The position numbers were made by a program, and so were the translations under genes. Source: JADFNO01 sp965369945 (GTDB taxonomy: Bacteria > Planctomycetota > Phycisphaerae > Phycisphaerales > SM1A02). From it: 6,665 nt of DNA. The notes beneath the pieces were generated by a model. The model worked only from the letters and a program-made list of their open reading frames with translations, was not told the origin of the DNA and did no database searches. Shown piece after piece: positions 1-6,482 of this stretch. The stretch's first letter is position 1; each line of letters begins with the position of its first letter. The stretch covers positions 1 through 6,665 of the forward strand of contig CBDUST010000262.1 in assembly GCA_965369945.1 (NCBI GenBank), in the 5' to 3' direction.

Positions 1-1
1 T

Positions 2-46
2 TGTCTGATGTTGGGTGCAGCGGTGTGGTACATCAGGCGGCGGTAA
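2..46 (+). CDS. C-terminal end of a membrane protein, probably GldG-like ABC-associated protein (partial)
   Basis: Read from base 2, the sequence gives the 14-residue tail CLMLGAAVWYIRRR followed by TAA at 44-46; the rest of the gene lies left of the window. What is seen is a hydrophobic run ending in three arginines, typical of a last transmembrane helix with a positive cytoplasmic end. The stop is six bases before the ATG of the DUF4340 gene, so the two are probably co-translated. In planctomycetes and Bacteroidetes-type gliding/ABC loci, the gene just upstream of a DUF4340 protein is usually a GldG-like membrane protein (ABC_transp_aux family) that ends in exactly this kind of helix. Family assignment is inferred from position and tail only. 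The other plus frames here have no comparable stop. Confidence 0.55.
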   Translation, partial: CLMLGAAVWYIRRR

Positions 47-52
47 CGTTAC

Positions 53-1441
53 ATGAGTTGGAAACCGACCATCGTGGTGCTTTTGCTCGCAACAATCGGC
101 GTTGTGATCGCTGTACCACTTTGGCGCAGTGATCAGAGTAGCCGCGGGACGATCACCGGCCCAACGTTCTTGCTGAGCCGCGATCGACTCCCGATCGACG
201 ATGTGCAAACAATCACACTTCGGCGCGCAGATGAACAGCCACTTGCGTTTGAGCGCAGCGAGCGAGGGTGGCAACAGACCGAACCGTTCGCGCACCCGAT
301 GGACATATTCTCGATCCGTCAATTGTTGGTGCAAACCGCCCGCGTCGAAGTGACCGAGCGACTGAAACCACAACAATTGCAAGGCGGTCGATCTGAAGCG
401 GCGCTGGGACTTGATCCGCCGCAAGCGGAGTTGACGCTCCAGTGGCCACAAGGCGCTATTACATTGCAATTCGGTCGTCGCGGCGTAGCGGGACGGTGGT
501 ATGTGCGCATTGCCGGCTTTGAACATGTGTATGTCGCTACCGGTGATCTACATGATCGGGTCGTGGAAATGGACCCGAAGGAGTGGCGTGACCGCACAAT
601 CTTTGCAGGCGCCGATGTCGATGCGAAGAAAATCATCATACAGCAGGGAGACCAGCGGACGGTGCTCGAAAAGGATCGCAGGCAATGGCGGATGACGGAA
701 CCGGCCCGAACTCGAATCGCCGAACTGGCGCAAGACGAATTCTTTCAGGCGCTAGGACGCGCTCGGTCGGCAGGCTTCATTCTCGATCAGCCCCACAATC
801 TAGCCCAGTTCGGTCTCGACGAGCCGATCGCGTCGCTTGCAGTCATCACCGAACACCCTGAGGCACAAGGACAGGAATTAGTGCGGGTGGAGACGACCCA
901 GCGACTTCTCGTTGGGGCGCGGCGGGGGATCGGATCGGAGGATCGGTTCGGGATGATTCAAGGGCGCCCAGTTGTCTTTCAACTGCCCGCGCAAGTGGTG
1001 CGCGAGTTCTTTCGTTCACCGAAGTCGTTGGTCTCGCTGACAGCGTCTGGTGTCGTACCCGCTGATGTGAAGACATTGATCATTCGCAGTGGGCAGAGCG
1101 AGTTGCGGCTGGTGCGCGACCTGGATCAATGGCAAGCACCGGCGTTTTCGGCTGACGTTCCCGCTGAGTCCGTCAACGAACTGCTCCAACAGCTCACCAC
1201 CTTACGAGCGTCACAAATTATTTTCAAGGATTACCCATTCGAACTGGAAGTCGCCACGATCACCATGCGCGGGTTTGACAACAAGCCAATCGATACGGTG
1301 CGAATCGCGCGAGAGGCGGACACTGGTCGGTGGGCTCTGGAAAACGGCGATAATGTTCTGCGGATATTCGCCGAGAGCTTGCACCTGTTGCTCACGGCAA
1401 GTGACTTCGGCCTTCAGCCTCCGCCGGTCGATACGCCATAG
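53..1441 (+). CDS. DUF4340 domain-containing membrane-anchored protein
   Basis: A 462-residue protein of the DUF4340 type; no biochemical function is established for the family, which is repeatedly found beside GldG-like ABC-transporter components. Residues 6-23 are a single hydrophobic anchor with K4 before it, leaving the rest probably periplasmic. The remainder is three repeats of one plan: a strand of type VxTIxxxR (51-58, 189-196, 339-345), an LxR/K segment leading to a conserved Trp (W73, W212, W360), an amphipathic helix, a LGLDPP/FGLDEP-type turn followed by a strand (118-130, 253-265), and a GRWYVR/GRWALE-like hairpin (147-152, 425-430). The third unit is the most degraded. The ATG follows the upstream stop by six bases; there is no strong Shine-Dalgarno, which fits translational coupling. 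The 3' end runs 28 bp into ribD on the other strand. Family call is good; the role, perhaps as an extracytoplasmic subunit of an ABC system, is inference. Confidence 0.85.
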   Translation: MSWKPTIVVLLLATIGVVIAVPLWRSDQSSRGTITGPTFLLSRDRLPIDDVQTITLRRADEQPLAFERSERGWQQTEPFAHPMDIFSIRQLLVQTARVEVTERLKPQQLQGGRSEAALGLDPPQAELTLQWPQGAITLQFGRRGVAGRWYVRIAGFEHVYVATGDLHDRVVEMDPKEWRDRTIFAGADVDAKKIIIQQGDQRTVLEKDRRQWRMTEPARTRIAELAQDEFFQALGRARSAGFILDQPHNLAQFGLDEPIASLAVITEHPEAQGQELVRVETTQRLLVGARRGIGSEDRFGMIQGRPVVFQLPAQVVREFFRSPKSLVSLTASGVVPADVKTLIIRSGQSELRLVRDLDQWQAPAFSADVPAESVNELLQQLTTLRASQIIFKDYPFELEVATITMRGFDNKPIDTVRIAREADTGRWALENGDNVLRIFAESLHLLLTASDFGLQPPPVDTP

Positions 1442-2544
1442 CGCAACACGACATCGCCGCTTCGAACGCGCGCATCGTGCAACTCCAGTTGAAGCCCATC
1501 GGTCACGTCGTCAGCCGTCAAGCCTCGTACGCACGGATAGGCTTGCTCATCTCCCCATAGGGTCGGAGCGACAAACACCCACGCTTCGTTAACAAGCCGC
1601 CGGCGAAACAGATCACCCAAAAGACCGGCTCCGGCCTCAACCAGAACGGTGCTTACGTTGTATCGTTCAGACAGGTAGCGAAGCACCTCAGTCAAATCAA
1701 GCGAACCGTCCACAGTCGGCACGCCGAGCAGTTCGATCCCTCTATCGCGCAACTGCGCGGGCTTGTCTGACTGTGATCCCAGCACTGATTCATCGCAGAC
1801 CATCATGGTTGGCGCTTGATCAAGGCTTGTCACGATCCTGGCATCGAGCGGAACGGCCAAACTCGGATTGACCACAACACGAAGCGCAACGCGGCGTTTG
1901 CGAACATCGCGCGCGGTGAGCAACGGGTCGTCCGCCAAGACTGTTCCGATGCCGGTCAGAATCGCATCGACTCTGCCGCGCTCACGGTGCACCATTCGGC
2001 GGCTGCGATCGTTGCTTATCCAACGGCTATTGCCGGTTCGAGTCGCGATCCGTCCATCGATGGTTTGAGCCCATTTGGCGACGACCCAAGGTAGGCCGGT
2101 CTTGATGCGATGAACAAAGGGATCACTGACTGCAATCGCAGCTGGACAGTTCGTAAACAGTTGCGTCTCGATCTCGGCGTTTCGTAGGCGATCGGCACCA
2201 CCGGCAGCATCCGCACTTGGATCAACGCGTGCGAACAGTACGCGCCGTACGCCGGCTTCGATGAGAGCCTCACTACATGGCCCGGTGCGACCCGTGTGAT
2301 TGCATGGTTCCAACGTGAGATACACGGTAGATTTCGCTGCACGTTGACTTGCTCTTTGCAGCGCCTGTATCTCCGCGTGCGGACCACCGCATCGGCGATG
2401 ATATCCCCAGCCGACGATCTCGTCTTGGGGCGTGACAACGACACATCCGACAAGTGGGTTGGGCTCGACCCCACCGTGCCCTCGCAGCGCCAGCCGCGCC
2501 GCCATCTGCATATATCGAAGATCACTATCGCGGCAACCGGTCAT
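1414..2544 (-). CDS. ribD: Bifunctional riboflavin biosynthesis protein RibD (deaminase/reductase)
   Basis: Cytosolic enzyme for two steps of riboflavin synthesis: deamination of 2,5-diamino-6-ribosylamino-4(3H)-pyrimidinone 5'-phosphate, then NADPH-dependent reduction of the ribosyl side chain. At 376 residues it has the usual full length. The N-terminal deaminase domain (about 5-145) shows EPNPLVGCVVV (27-37), the zinc/catalytic HAE (56-58) and PCNHTGRTGPC (80-90) with Cys81 and Cys90 as zinc ligands. The C-terminal reductase domain (about 150-370) shows KWAQTIDGRIA (157-167), GNSRWIS (171-177), TVLADDPLLT (201-210) and VEAGAGLLG (302-310). The VAGxG element after DPS is altered to DAAGG (112-116), a mild divergence. 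The ATG overlaps the stop of the upstream phosphatase gene as ATGA, so ribD is probably translated by coupling; no FMN riboswitch can precede it directly. Its stop lies inside the convergent DUF4340 gene. No other rib gene is visible. Confidence 0.96.
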   Translation of the reverse strand: MTGCRDSDLRYMQMAARLALRGHGGVEPNPLVGCVVVTPQDEIVGWGYHRRCGGPHAEIQALQRASQRAAKSTVYLTLEPCNHTGRTGPCSEALIEAGVRRVLFARVDPSADAAGGADRLRNAEIETQLFTNCPAAIAVSDPFVHRIKTGLPWVVAKWAQTIDGRIATRTGNSRWISNDRSRRMVHRERGRVDAILTGIGTVLADDPLLTARDVRKRRVALRVVVNPSLAVPLDARIVTSLDQAPTMMVCDESVLGSQSDKPAQLRDRGIELLGVPTVDGSLDLTEVLRYLSERYNVSTVLVEAGAGLLGDLFRRRLVNEAWVFVAPTLWGDEQAYPCVRGLTADDVTDGLQLELHDARVRSGDVVLRYGVSTGGG

Positions 2545-3953
2545 GAGCGTGCGACTGCCGCCTCGGCGCTCTTGGTTTGAAGGCGCGTGGAAACGAAAGT
2601 CAGCGCGGTCACGAGCACATCATCCTCTGCGCGACCAGCCTTATGTTTGTCCACGTACGAACAGATGAATTGCGGCCAATTCTGCGGTGATGGTTGGCTG
2701 TGCAGCACGTCACGAAGACTGTCGAGCCCGAGTTGGCTTCCCATGCGATCGCGAGCCTCGAACGCGCCATCGGTATAGGCGATGATCACATCGCCAGGCG
2801 AAAGCTCCATCGTTTTCTCCTCAGCCTCGAAATCTTCATCGGGAAGCGCTCCAAGGACGACCGTCGTCGCGGGCAATTGTCGCACCACGCCGTTGACGCC
2901 GCGGACAAATGCAGGCGGATGACCGGCACTGGCCCAACGCACTTCACCTGCGTAGGGATCGAGCTGTAAGGCGATGGCGGTAGCGTAGATGTTGTGCCGG
3001 GCCATTGTGAGGTTGATGTATCGATTCAGGAGTTGAATCACATCGGCGGGTTGAGCGCGGGGCGTCTCCGCACGGATTCGTTCCAACTCTCCATAGATAC
3101 GATTCACGGTGAGCGCTGCCGCCAGTCCATGACCGGTGACGTCGATCAGCGCCAGATGGATGAGGCCCTCTGCGCCGATGTGTAGGTGCAGGAAATCACC
3201 GCCAAGTTCGCGCATGGGTAGGTAGGTGTACTGAAACTTGACGTACCCGTCATCATACTCAGTCGGGAAAAGCGCTTCATGGATCCCCCGAGCCTTGCTG
3301 AACTCTTGGCGCAAGGTCTTGAAGTGCCGACCGAGCATGGTGCTGCGGAAGGCACGGCTATGTCGTCGAAGTCGCCAACCACAGATGAGCAAGCCGGGGA
3401 TGAGAATGCCGGGGCCGAAGATGACGGCAAGCACGCGAGAGTCCAGTTCTTCCGAACCTAAAAACAATGTGTATCCGGCCCATACCGCCATCAACGGTAG
3501 GATCGGGCGCAGTGATTCGCCGGGTGTCCAGGGTAGGAATAGACACGCGGTGAAATGCCAGAAGAAAATCGCCAGCAAGATGCTGGGGAAGACCTTCAGG
3601 TCGAACCAACCGGCCGCCAGCCAAGCCGCGAGCGAAACCGCGCCCATGGCCAGTATCATTCTCGCCAAACCGCCAAGGACAGCTTGGCGAGTTTCATAGT
3701 GGTCTCGTTCCAAAAAGAAGTAGGCGACAATGCTCAGCGCCAACATCGTGGTGACCGCTGTGAGGATGGCCCCGCCGCGATCGCCAGGCACTGTCGGGTT
3801 GAACATCGCCAAGATGCTTGCGGCCAGTTGGATGAGCCCCAGCGCGACGAACGTCATGCACAGGTAGCCGAAGCGGCGGCGCAGCCACGTCTCAAGCTCG
3901 TGCTCATATTCCCGCCGAAACAGAACCTGACTTGTATCGGGGCTCGTGGTCAC
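2541..3953 (-). CDS. Six-helix membrane protein with SpoIIE/RsbU-type PP2C serine phosphatase domain
   Basis: Predicted membrane-bound, Mg/Mn-dependent protein serine/threonine phosphatase of the SpoIIE/RsbU group; known members dephosphorylate STAS-type anti-sigma-factor antagonists in partner-switching pathways. The 470-residue protein has a charged N-terminus (1-28), then six hydrophobic segments (about 29-50, 62-81, 92-114, 120-141, 149-165, 174-192), a basic signalling-helix linker (193-229) ending in the family-typical ARGIHEALFP (221-230), and a catalytic domain (about 231-455). All metal-binding acidic motifs are present: GGD (D253), DVTGHG (D271), TDG (D395) and EDD (443-445); ASAGHPP (341-347) is also typical. 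It should therefore be active. The membrane block resembles no sensor I can name, so the input signal is unknown. The start is GTG, with AGAGG nine bases upstream. It lies 60 bp after fusA and overlaps ribD by 4 bp. No STAS or anti-sigma partner gene is in the window. Confidence 0.9.
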   Translation of the reverse strand: MTTSPDTSQVLFRREYEHELETWLRRRFGYLCMTFVALGLIQLAASILAMFNPTVPGDRGGAILTAVTTMLALSIVAYFFLERDHYETRQAVLGGLARMILAMGAVSLAAWLAAGWFDLKVFPSILLAIFFWHFTACLFLPWTPGESLRPILPLMAVWAGYTLFLGSEELDSRVLAVIFGPGILIPGLLICGWRLRRHSRAFRSTMLGRHFKTLRQEFSKARGIHEALFPTEYDDGYVKFQYTYLPMRELGGDFLHLHIGAEGLIHLALIDVTGHGLAAALTVNRIYGELERIRAETPRAQPADVIQLLNRYINLTMARHNIYATAIALQLDPYAGEVRWASAGHPPAFVRGVNGVVRQLPATTVVLGALPDEDFEAEEKTMELSPGDVIIAYTDGAFEARDRMGSQLGLDSLRDVLHSQPSPQNWPQFICSYVDKHKAGRAEDDVLVTALTFVSTRLQTKSAEAAVARS

Positions 3954-3962
3954 AGTAGCCGG

Positions 3963-3967
3963 CCTCT
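3963..3967 (-). promoter_or_regulatory. Shine-Dalgarno for the phosphatase gene
   Basis: On the minus strand, AGAGG lies nine bases before the GTG at 3951-3953. It supports the GTG as the start in preference to the first internal ATG, which is codon 33 (in the first membrane helix). The surrounding 60-bp gap (3954-4013) after fusA shows no hairpin followed by a T-run, so I see no terminator separating the two genes. Confidence 0.5.
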
Positions 3968-4013
3968 GAACGTCGCATCGAAAGCACGTTGTTCGGAACT
4001 ACGCGGCCGAGTT

Positions 4014-6128
4014 TTAGGTGCGGGCCAGAATCTCATCGCGAAGCCGATCCGGCATCAATCGGTACTCGCTGGGCTCCATCGAACTGGATGCTCGTCCTTG
4101 CGTCAAGCCTCGAAGGATCGTGGTGTAGCCGAACATCTCAGACAAAGGGACATCAGCAGTGATGATCCGGATATTGCCCCGAAGCTGGGTGTCTACGATC
4201 TGTCCGCGGCGACTGGCAAGATCACCGCTCACCGGGCCGAAGAACTCGTCAGGCGTCAAGACCGCCACCTTCATAATCGGTTCGAGTAGCGCCAGACCGG
4301 CTCGTGTACATGCCTCACGAAACGCCAGCGCACCAGCTTGCTCAAACGCTACTTGTGAAGAATCGACCTCGTGATGTGAGCCGTCGATCAGCTCAATCAG
4401 TACGTTGACGAGCGGATACCCCCCGAGGATTCCAGACTTCGCCGCGTTTTGAATGCCTGTTCGAACAGAGTTGATGTACTCCCTGGGGATTACTCCACCA
4501 GCAATCTTGTCGACGAAGACCACGCCATCGGTCATCATCAATTCCTGTCCCTGGGCCTCAGTCTTGGTAATTGGTCGGACATTCACCACGACATCACCGA
4601 ATTGTCCGCGCCCGCCGGTTTGTTTGACGAATTTTCCGCGTACGTCTTGGGCAGCTCCGGTGATCGTCTCACGATAACTGACGCGAGGTGTTCCGACTCG
4701 CACGCCGATCTTGCGATCGCGCACCAGCTTGTGCTTGATGATCTCCAGGTGCAGTTCGCCCATTCCGGCAATGATCGTTTCGCCCGTTTCGTCGTTGTAA
4801 CTAAAGTGGAAGGACGGATCTTCGCGATGGATCGTAGCCATGGCATCGGCAAGTCGGGTCTTGTCATCGTTGGTCTGCGGTTCGATCGACATCGTGATAA
4901 CCGGTTCGGGAAAGTGAATCCGCTCCAAGAGAATCGGATCACTCGTATCACACAACGTATCCCCCGTCACGGAGTGCTTCGGTCCGATCACCGCGACGAT
5001 CTGGCCGGCGCCCACGCTTTCCAGCGGCTCGCGATCTTTGGCGTGCATCTCGAAGATGCGAGAGATGATCTCTTTCTTGTTGTCGTTGGCGTTCAGAAGA
5101 CGTGCGCCCTTTTGGATTCGCCCGGAGTACACGCGCATATAGGTGAGATCACCGTGTGTGTCGGATACGACCTTAAACACCAGCGCTGAGAATGGGGCAT
5201 CCTCTGCGTGCGGGCGCGTGAGTTTTACATCATCTTTGCGAGGGTGAAGACCCTCGACCGGCTTCACTTCGGCGGGGTTTGGCAGATAGTCGATGACACC
5301 GTTAAGTACGCGTTGAATGCCGATGTTCCGAAGCGCTGCGCCGCAGAACACAGGCGTACAGCGCAGCTCGATCGTCCCCCTTCGCAGTGCAGCCTTGATC
5401 TGCGCCGTCGTGATCGAATCTTCATCCTCCAGGAAAATCTCAGCCAAGGTGTCGTCGAGATCCGTCGCTTCTTCGACCAACTTGTGGTGCCAGAGCTGCG
5501 CATCTTCAAGTAAGTGGTCCGGGATCGGACGCTGCTCGATACGTGCGCCAAGTTCGCTGGCATCGAAGTAGTACGCCTTCATCTCCAGAAGATCGATGAT
5601 GCCCTCAAATTCATTGCCCGCTCCAATCGGTAGCTGCACGGCGATCGCGTTGGCGCCAAGTCGATCTCGAATCGAGTCGAAACTGAACTCGAAGTCCGCG
5701 CCAATCTTATCCATCTTGTTGATGAAACAAATCCGCGGGACGCTATATCGATCAGCTTGGCGCCAGACGGTTTCCGATTGCGCCTCAACGCCCTCCTTGC
5801 CATCAAAGACAGCCACCGCGCCGTCGAGGACGCGCAGTGATCGTTCGACTTCGATGGTGAAGTCGACATGGCCGGGCGTGTCGATCAGATTGACGGTATA
5901 GGTCTGCCCCTCGTATTCCCAGGGGCATGTGGTTGCCGCCGCTTGAATCGTAATCCCGCGCTCCTGCTCCTCCTCCAGGAAGTCCATCGTCGCGGTGCCC
6001 TCGTGAACCTCTCCCAGCTTGTAGTTGCGGCCGGTGTAGTACAACACACGCTCGGTGACGGTGGTCTTGCCGGCGTCGATGTGGGCGCAAATCCCGATGT
6101 TTCGAACTTTGGTCAAGTCAACAGCCAT
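4014..6128 (-). CDS. fusA: Translation elongation factor G
   Basis: GTPase that drives ribosomal translocation and, with RRF, ribosome recycling; cytosolic. The 704-residue length is normal and all five domains are present. The GTPase domain carries G1 AHIDAGKTT (15-23), G2 RGIT (57-60), G3 DTPGH (83-87), G4 NKMD (137-140) and a G5-like CGAALRNIGIQ (262-272). Domain II follows (about 307-400), then domain III with FPEPVI (406-411) and GMGELHLEI (455-463). Domain IV includes YRETI (485-489), GGRGQFG (505-511) and GSHHEVDSSQVAF (583-595), and domain V follows. Compared with common EF-G, IQAAATT replaces ITSAATT after switch I. It is not next to rpsL, rpsG or tuf; downstream lies a signalling phosphatase gene. 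Planctomycetes often have several EF-G paralogues, so this may not be the only copy, but intact motifs argue for a working factor. The ATG has no clear Shine-Dalgarno. Confidence 0.97.
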   Translation of the reverse strand: MAVDLTKVRNIGICAHIDAGKTTVTERVLYYTGRNYKLGEVHEGTATMDFLEEEQERGITIQAAATTCPWEYEGQTYTVNLIDTPGHVDFTIEVERSLRVLDGAVAVFDGKEGVEAQSETVWRQADRYSVPRICFINKMDKIGADFEFSFDSIRDRLGANAIAVQLPIGAGNEFEGIIDLLEMKAYYFDASELGARIEQRPIPDHLLEDAQLWHHKLVEEATDLDDTLAEIFLEDEDSITTAQIKAALRRGTIELRCTPVFCGAALRNIGIQRVLNGVIDYLPNPAEVKPVEGLHPRKDDVKLTRPHAEDAPFSALVFKVVSDTHGDLTYMRVYSGRIQKGARLLNANDNKKEIISRIFEMHAKDREPLESVGAGQIVAVIGPKHSVTGDTLCDTSDPILLERIHFPEPVITMSIEPQTNDDKTRLADAMATIHREDPSFHFSYNDETGETIIAGMGELHLEIIKHKLVRDRKIGVRVGTPRVSYRETITGAAQDVRGKFVKQTGGRGQFGDVVVNVRPITKTEAQGQELMMTDGVVFVDKIAGGVIPREYINSVRTGIQNAAKSGILGGYPLVNVLIELIDGSHHEVDSSQVAFEQAGALAFREACTRAGLALLEPIMKVAVLTPDEFFGPVSGDLASRRGQIVDTQLRGNIRIITADVPLSEMFGYTTILRGLTQGRASSSMEPSEYRLMPDRLRDEILART

Positions 6129-6148
6129 GGTGGTTCACGATCTAAAGC

Positions 6149-6166
6149 CCCGGGGCATCGCCCGGG
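6149..6166. repeat. GC-rich hairpin 20 bp upstream of the fusA start
   Basis: Two copies of CCCGGG (6149-6154 and 6161-6166) can form a 6-bp all-GC stem with a 6-base loop. In the fusA transcript it would sit about 20 nt before the ATG, where a Shine-Dalgarno would normally be close by; none is evident. It might shield or tune initiation. A second possibility is a dispersed genomic repeat, because this CCCGGGCGATGCCCCGGG-like string resembles repeats I associate with planctomycete genomes. No T-run follows, so it is not an intrinsic terminator. A 7-bp stem with one G-U pair (6180-6186 with 6196-6202) lies just beyond it. Confidence 0.4.
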
Positions 6167-6235
6167 ATCAACGACGCACCGCCTTTACGCTAAGAAGAGG
6201 CGTTTGGGCAGCGCTGGATGGATTTCGGCAGGATT

Positions 6236-6272
6236 CCCCAACGGATTGAGCCCATGCGGCTCGCCAAGGGGG
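6236..6272. repeat. Imperfect hairpin in the fusA upstream region
   Basis: GAGCC (6248-6252) pairs with GGCTC (6258-6262) around a 5-base loop. Outside it, GG (6243-6244) pairs with CC (6264-6265) and CCCC (6236-6239) with the G run 6268-6272, giving a three-tier interrupted stem. CAGGA (6229-6233) can also pair with TCCTG (6278-6282) to close the whole element, but that competes with the 10-bp stem that begins at 6275. All pairs are Watson-Crick, so this element does not indicate a strand. Confidence 0.35.
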
Positions 6273-6274
6273 TT

Positions 6275-6406
6275 CGGTCCTGTTTCGTGCCCGACTTGCG
6301 CCGGGCCAGCGGGACCGTCTAGCGCAAGCGGGCGTTCTCAGCTTCGTCGAGCAACGGTCGTCTCCTTCCGCTGCGGGCCGCGATTGGCGACCCTGAGAAT
6401 GCTCGC
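6275..6406 (+). ncRNA. Candidate structured RNA, unassigned family
   Basis: The stretch has far more base pairing than its neighbours. Stem A pairs 6275-6284 with 6308-6317 (10 bp, two G-U) and encloses GCCCG/CGGGC (6289-6293 with 6302-6306) under an 8-base loop. Stem C pairs 6328-6341 with 6393-6406, 14 uninterrupted bp with two G-U. Inside C are a short CGTC-loop hairpin (6342-6351) and stem E, 6356-6362 with 6386-6392 (7 bp, one G-U), whose 3' strand abuts stem C. Each wobble is G-U only on the plus strand; on the minus strand they become A-C mismatches, so I favour a plus-strand RNA. Signatures of RNase P, tmRNA and SRP RNA are absent. No plus-strand promoter or terminator is clear, so limits and even the strand are uncertain, and the same sequence would be in a minus-strand fusA leader. 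Confidence 0.4.
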
Positions 6407-6445
6407 AACTCAGATTACCATCGGCAATCCAATGCCCATGGGACC

Positions 6446-6482
6446 GCCCATTGTAGATATCAGCGATCCCAAGTCAATGGGC
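6446..6482. repeat. Perfect 8-bp inverted repeat overlapping the promoter hexamers
   Basis: GCCCATTG (6446-6453) and CAATGGGC (6475-6482) are exact inverted copies separated by 21 bp. On the minus strand one arm shares TTG with the -35 box and the other shares CAAT with the -10 box. A further GCCCAT half-copy lies at 6434-6439, twelve bases from the first arm, inside the palindrome CCCATGGG (6435-6442). This would suit a dimeric regulator that blocks RNA polymerase, or it could be one more stem of the neighbouring structured RNA. Confidence 0.35.
6450..6477 (-). promoter_or_regulatory. Sigma70-like promoter, probably for fusA
   Basis: On the minus strand, TTGACT (6472-6477) is followed after 16 bp by TACAAT (6450-6455). 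These match the -35 and -10 consensus at five of six positions each. Transcription would begin near 6443, giving fusA a leader of about 315 nt, unusually long for this gene. It is the only good consensus pair I found upstream of fusA. Planctomycete promoters are not always E. coli-like, so the call rests on motif match and position. Confidence 0.5.

Noticed and set aside
3954..4013. Terminator or promoter between fusA and the phosphatase gene
   Set aside because: Only a weak 5-bp inverted repeat (AACGT/ACGTT) is present, without a T-run, and no convincing -35/-10 pair.
3555..5189. Long plus-strand open frames (3555-4289 and 4449-5189) antisense to the phosphatase gene and fusA
   Set aside because: They lie opposite well-supported genes and show no domain-like sequence; they reflect codon bias of the real genes.
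6270..6285. GGTTCGGTCC resembling a tRNA T-arm
   Set aside because: The flanking bases do not form a 5-bp T-stem and no acceptor, D or anticodon arm can be placed around it.
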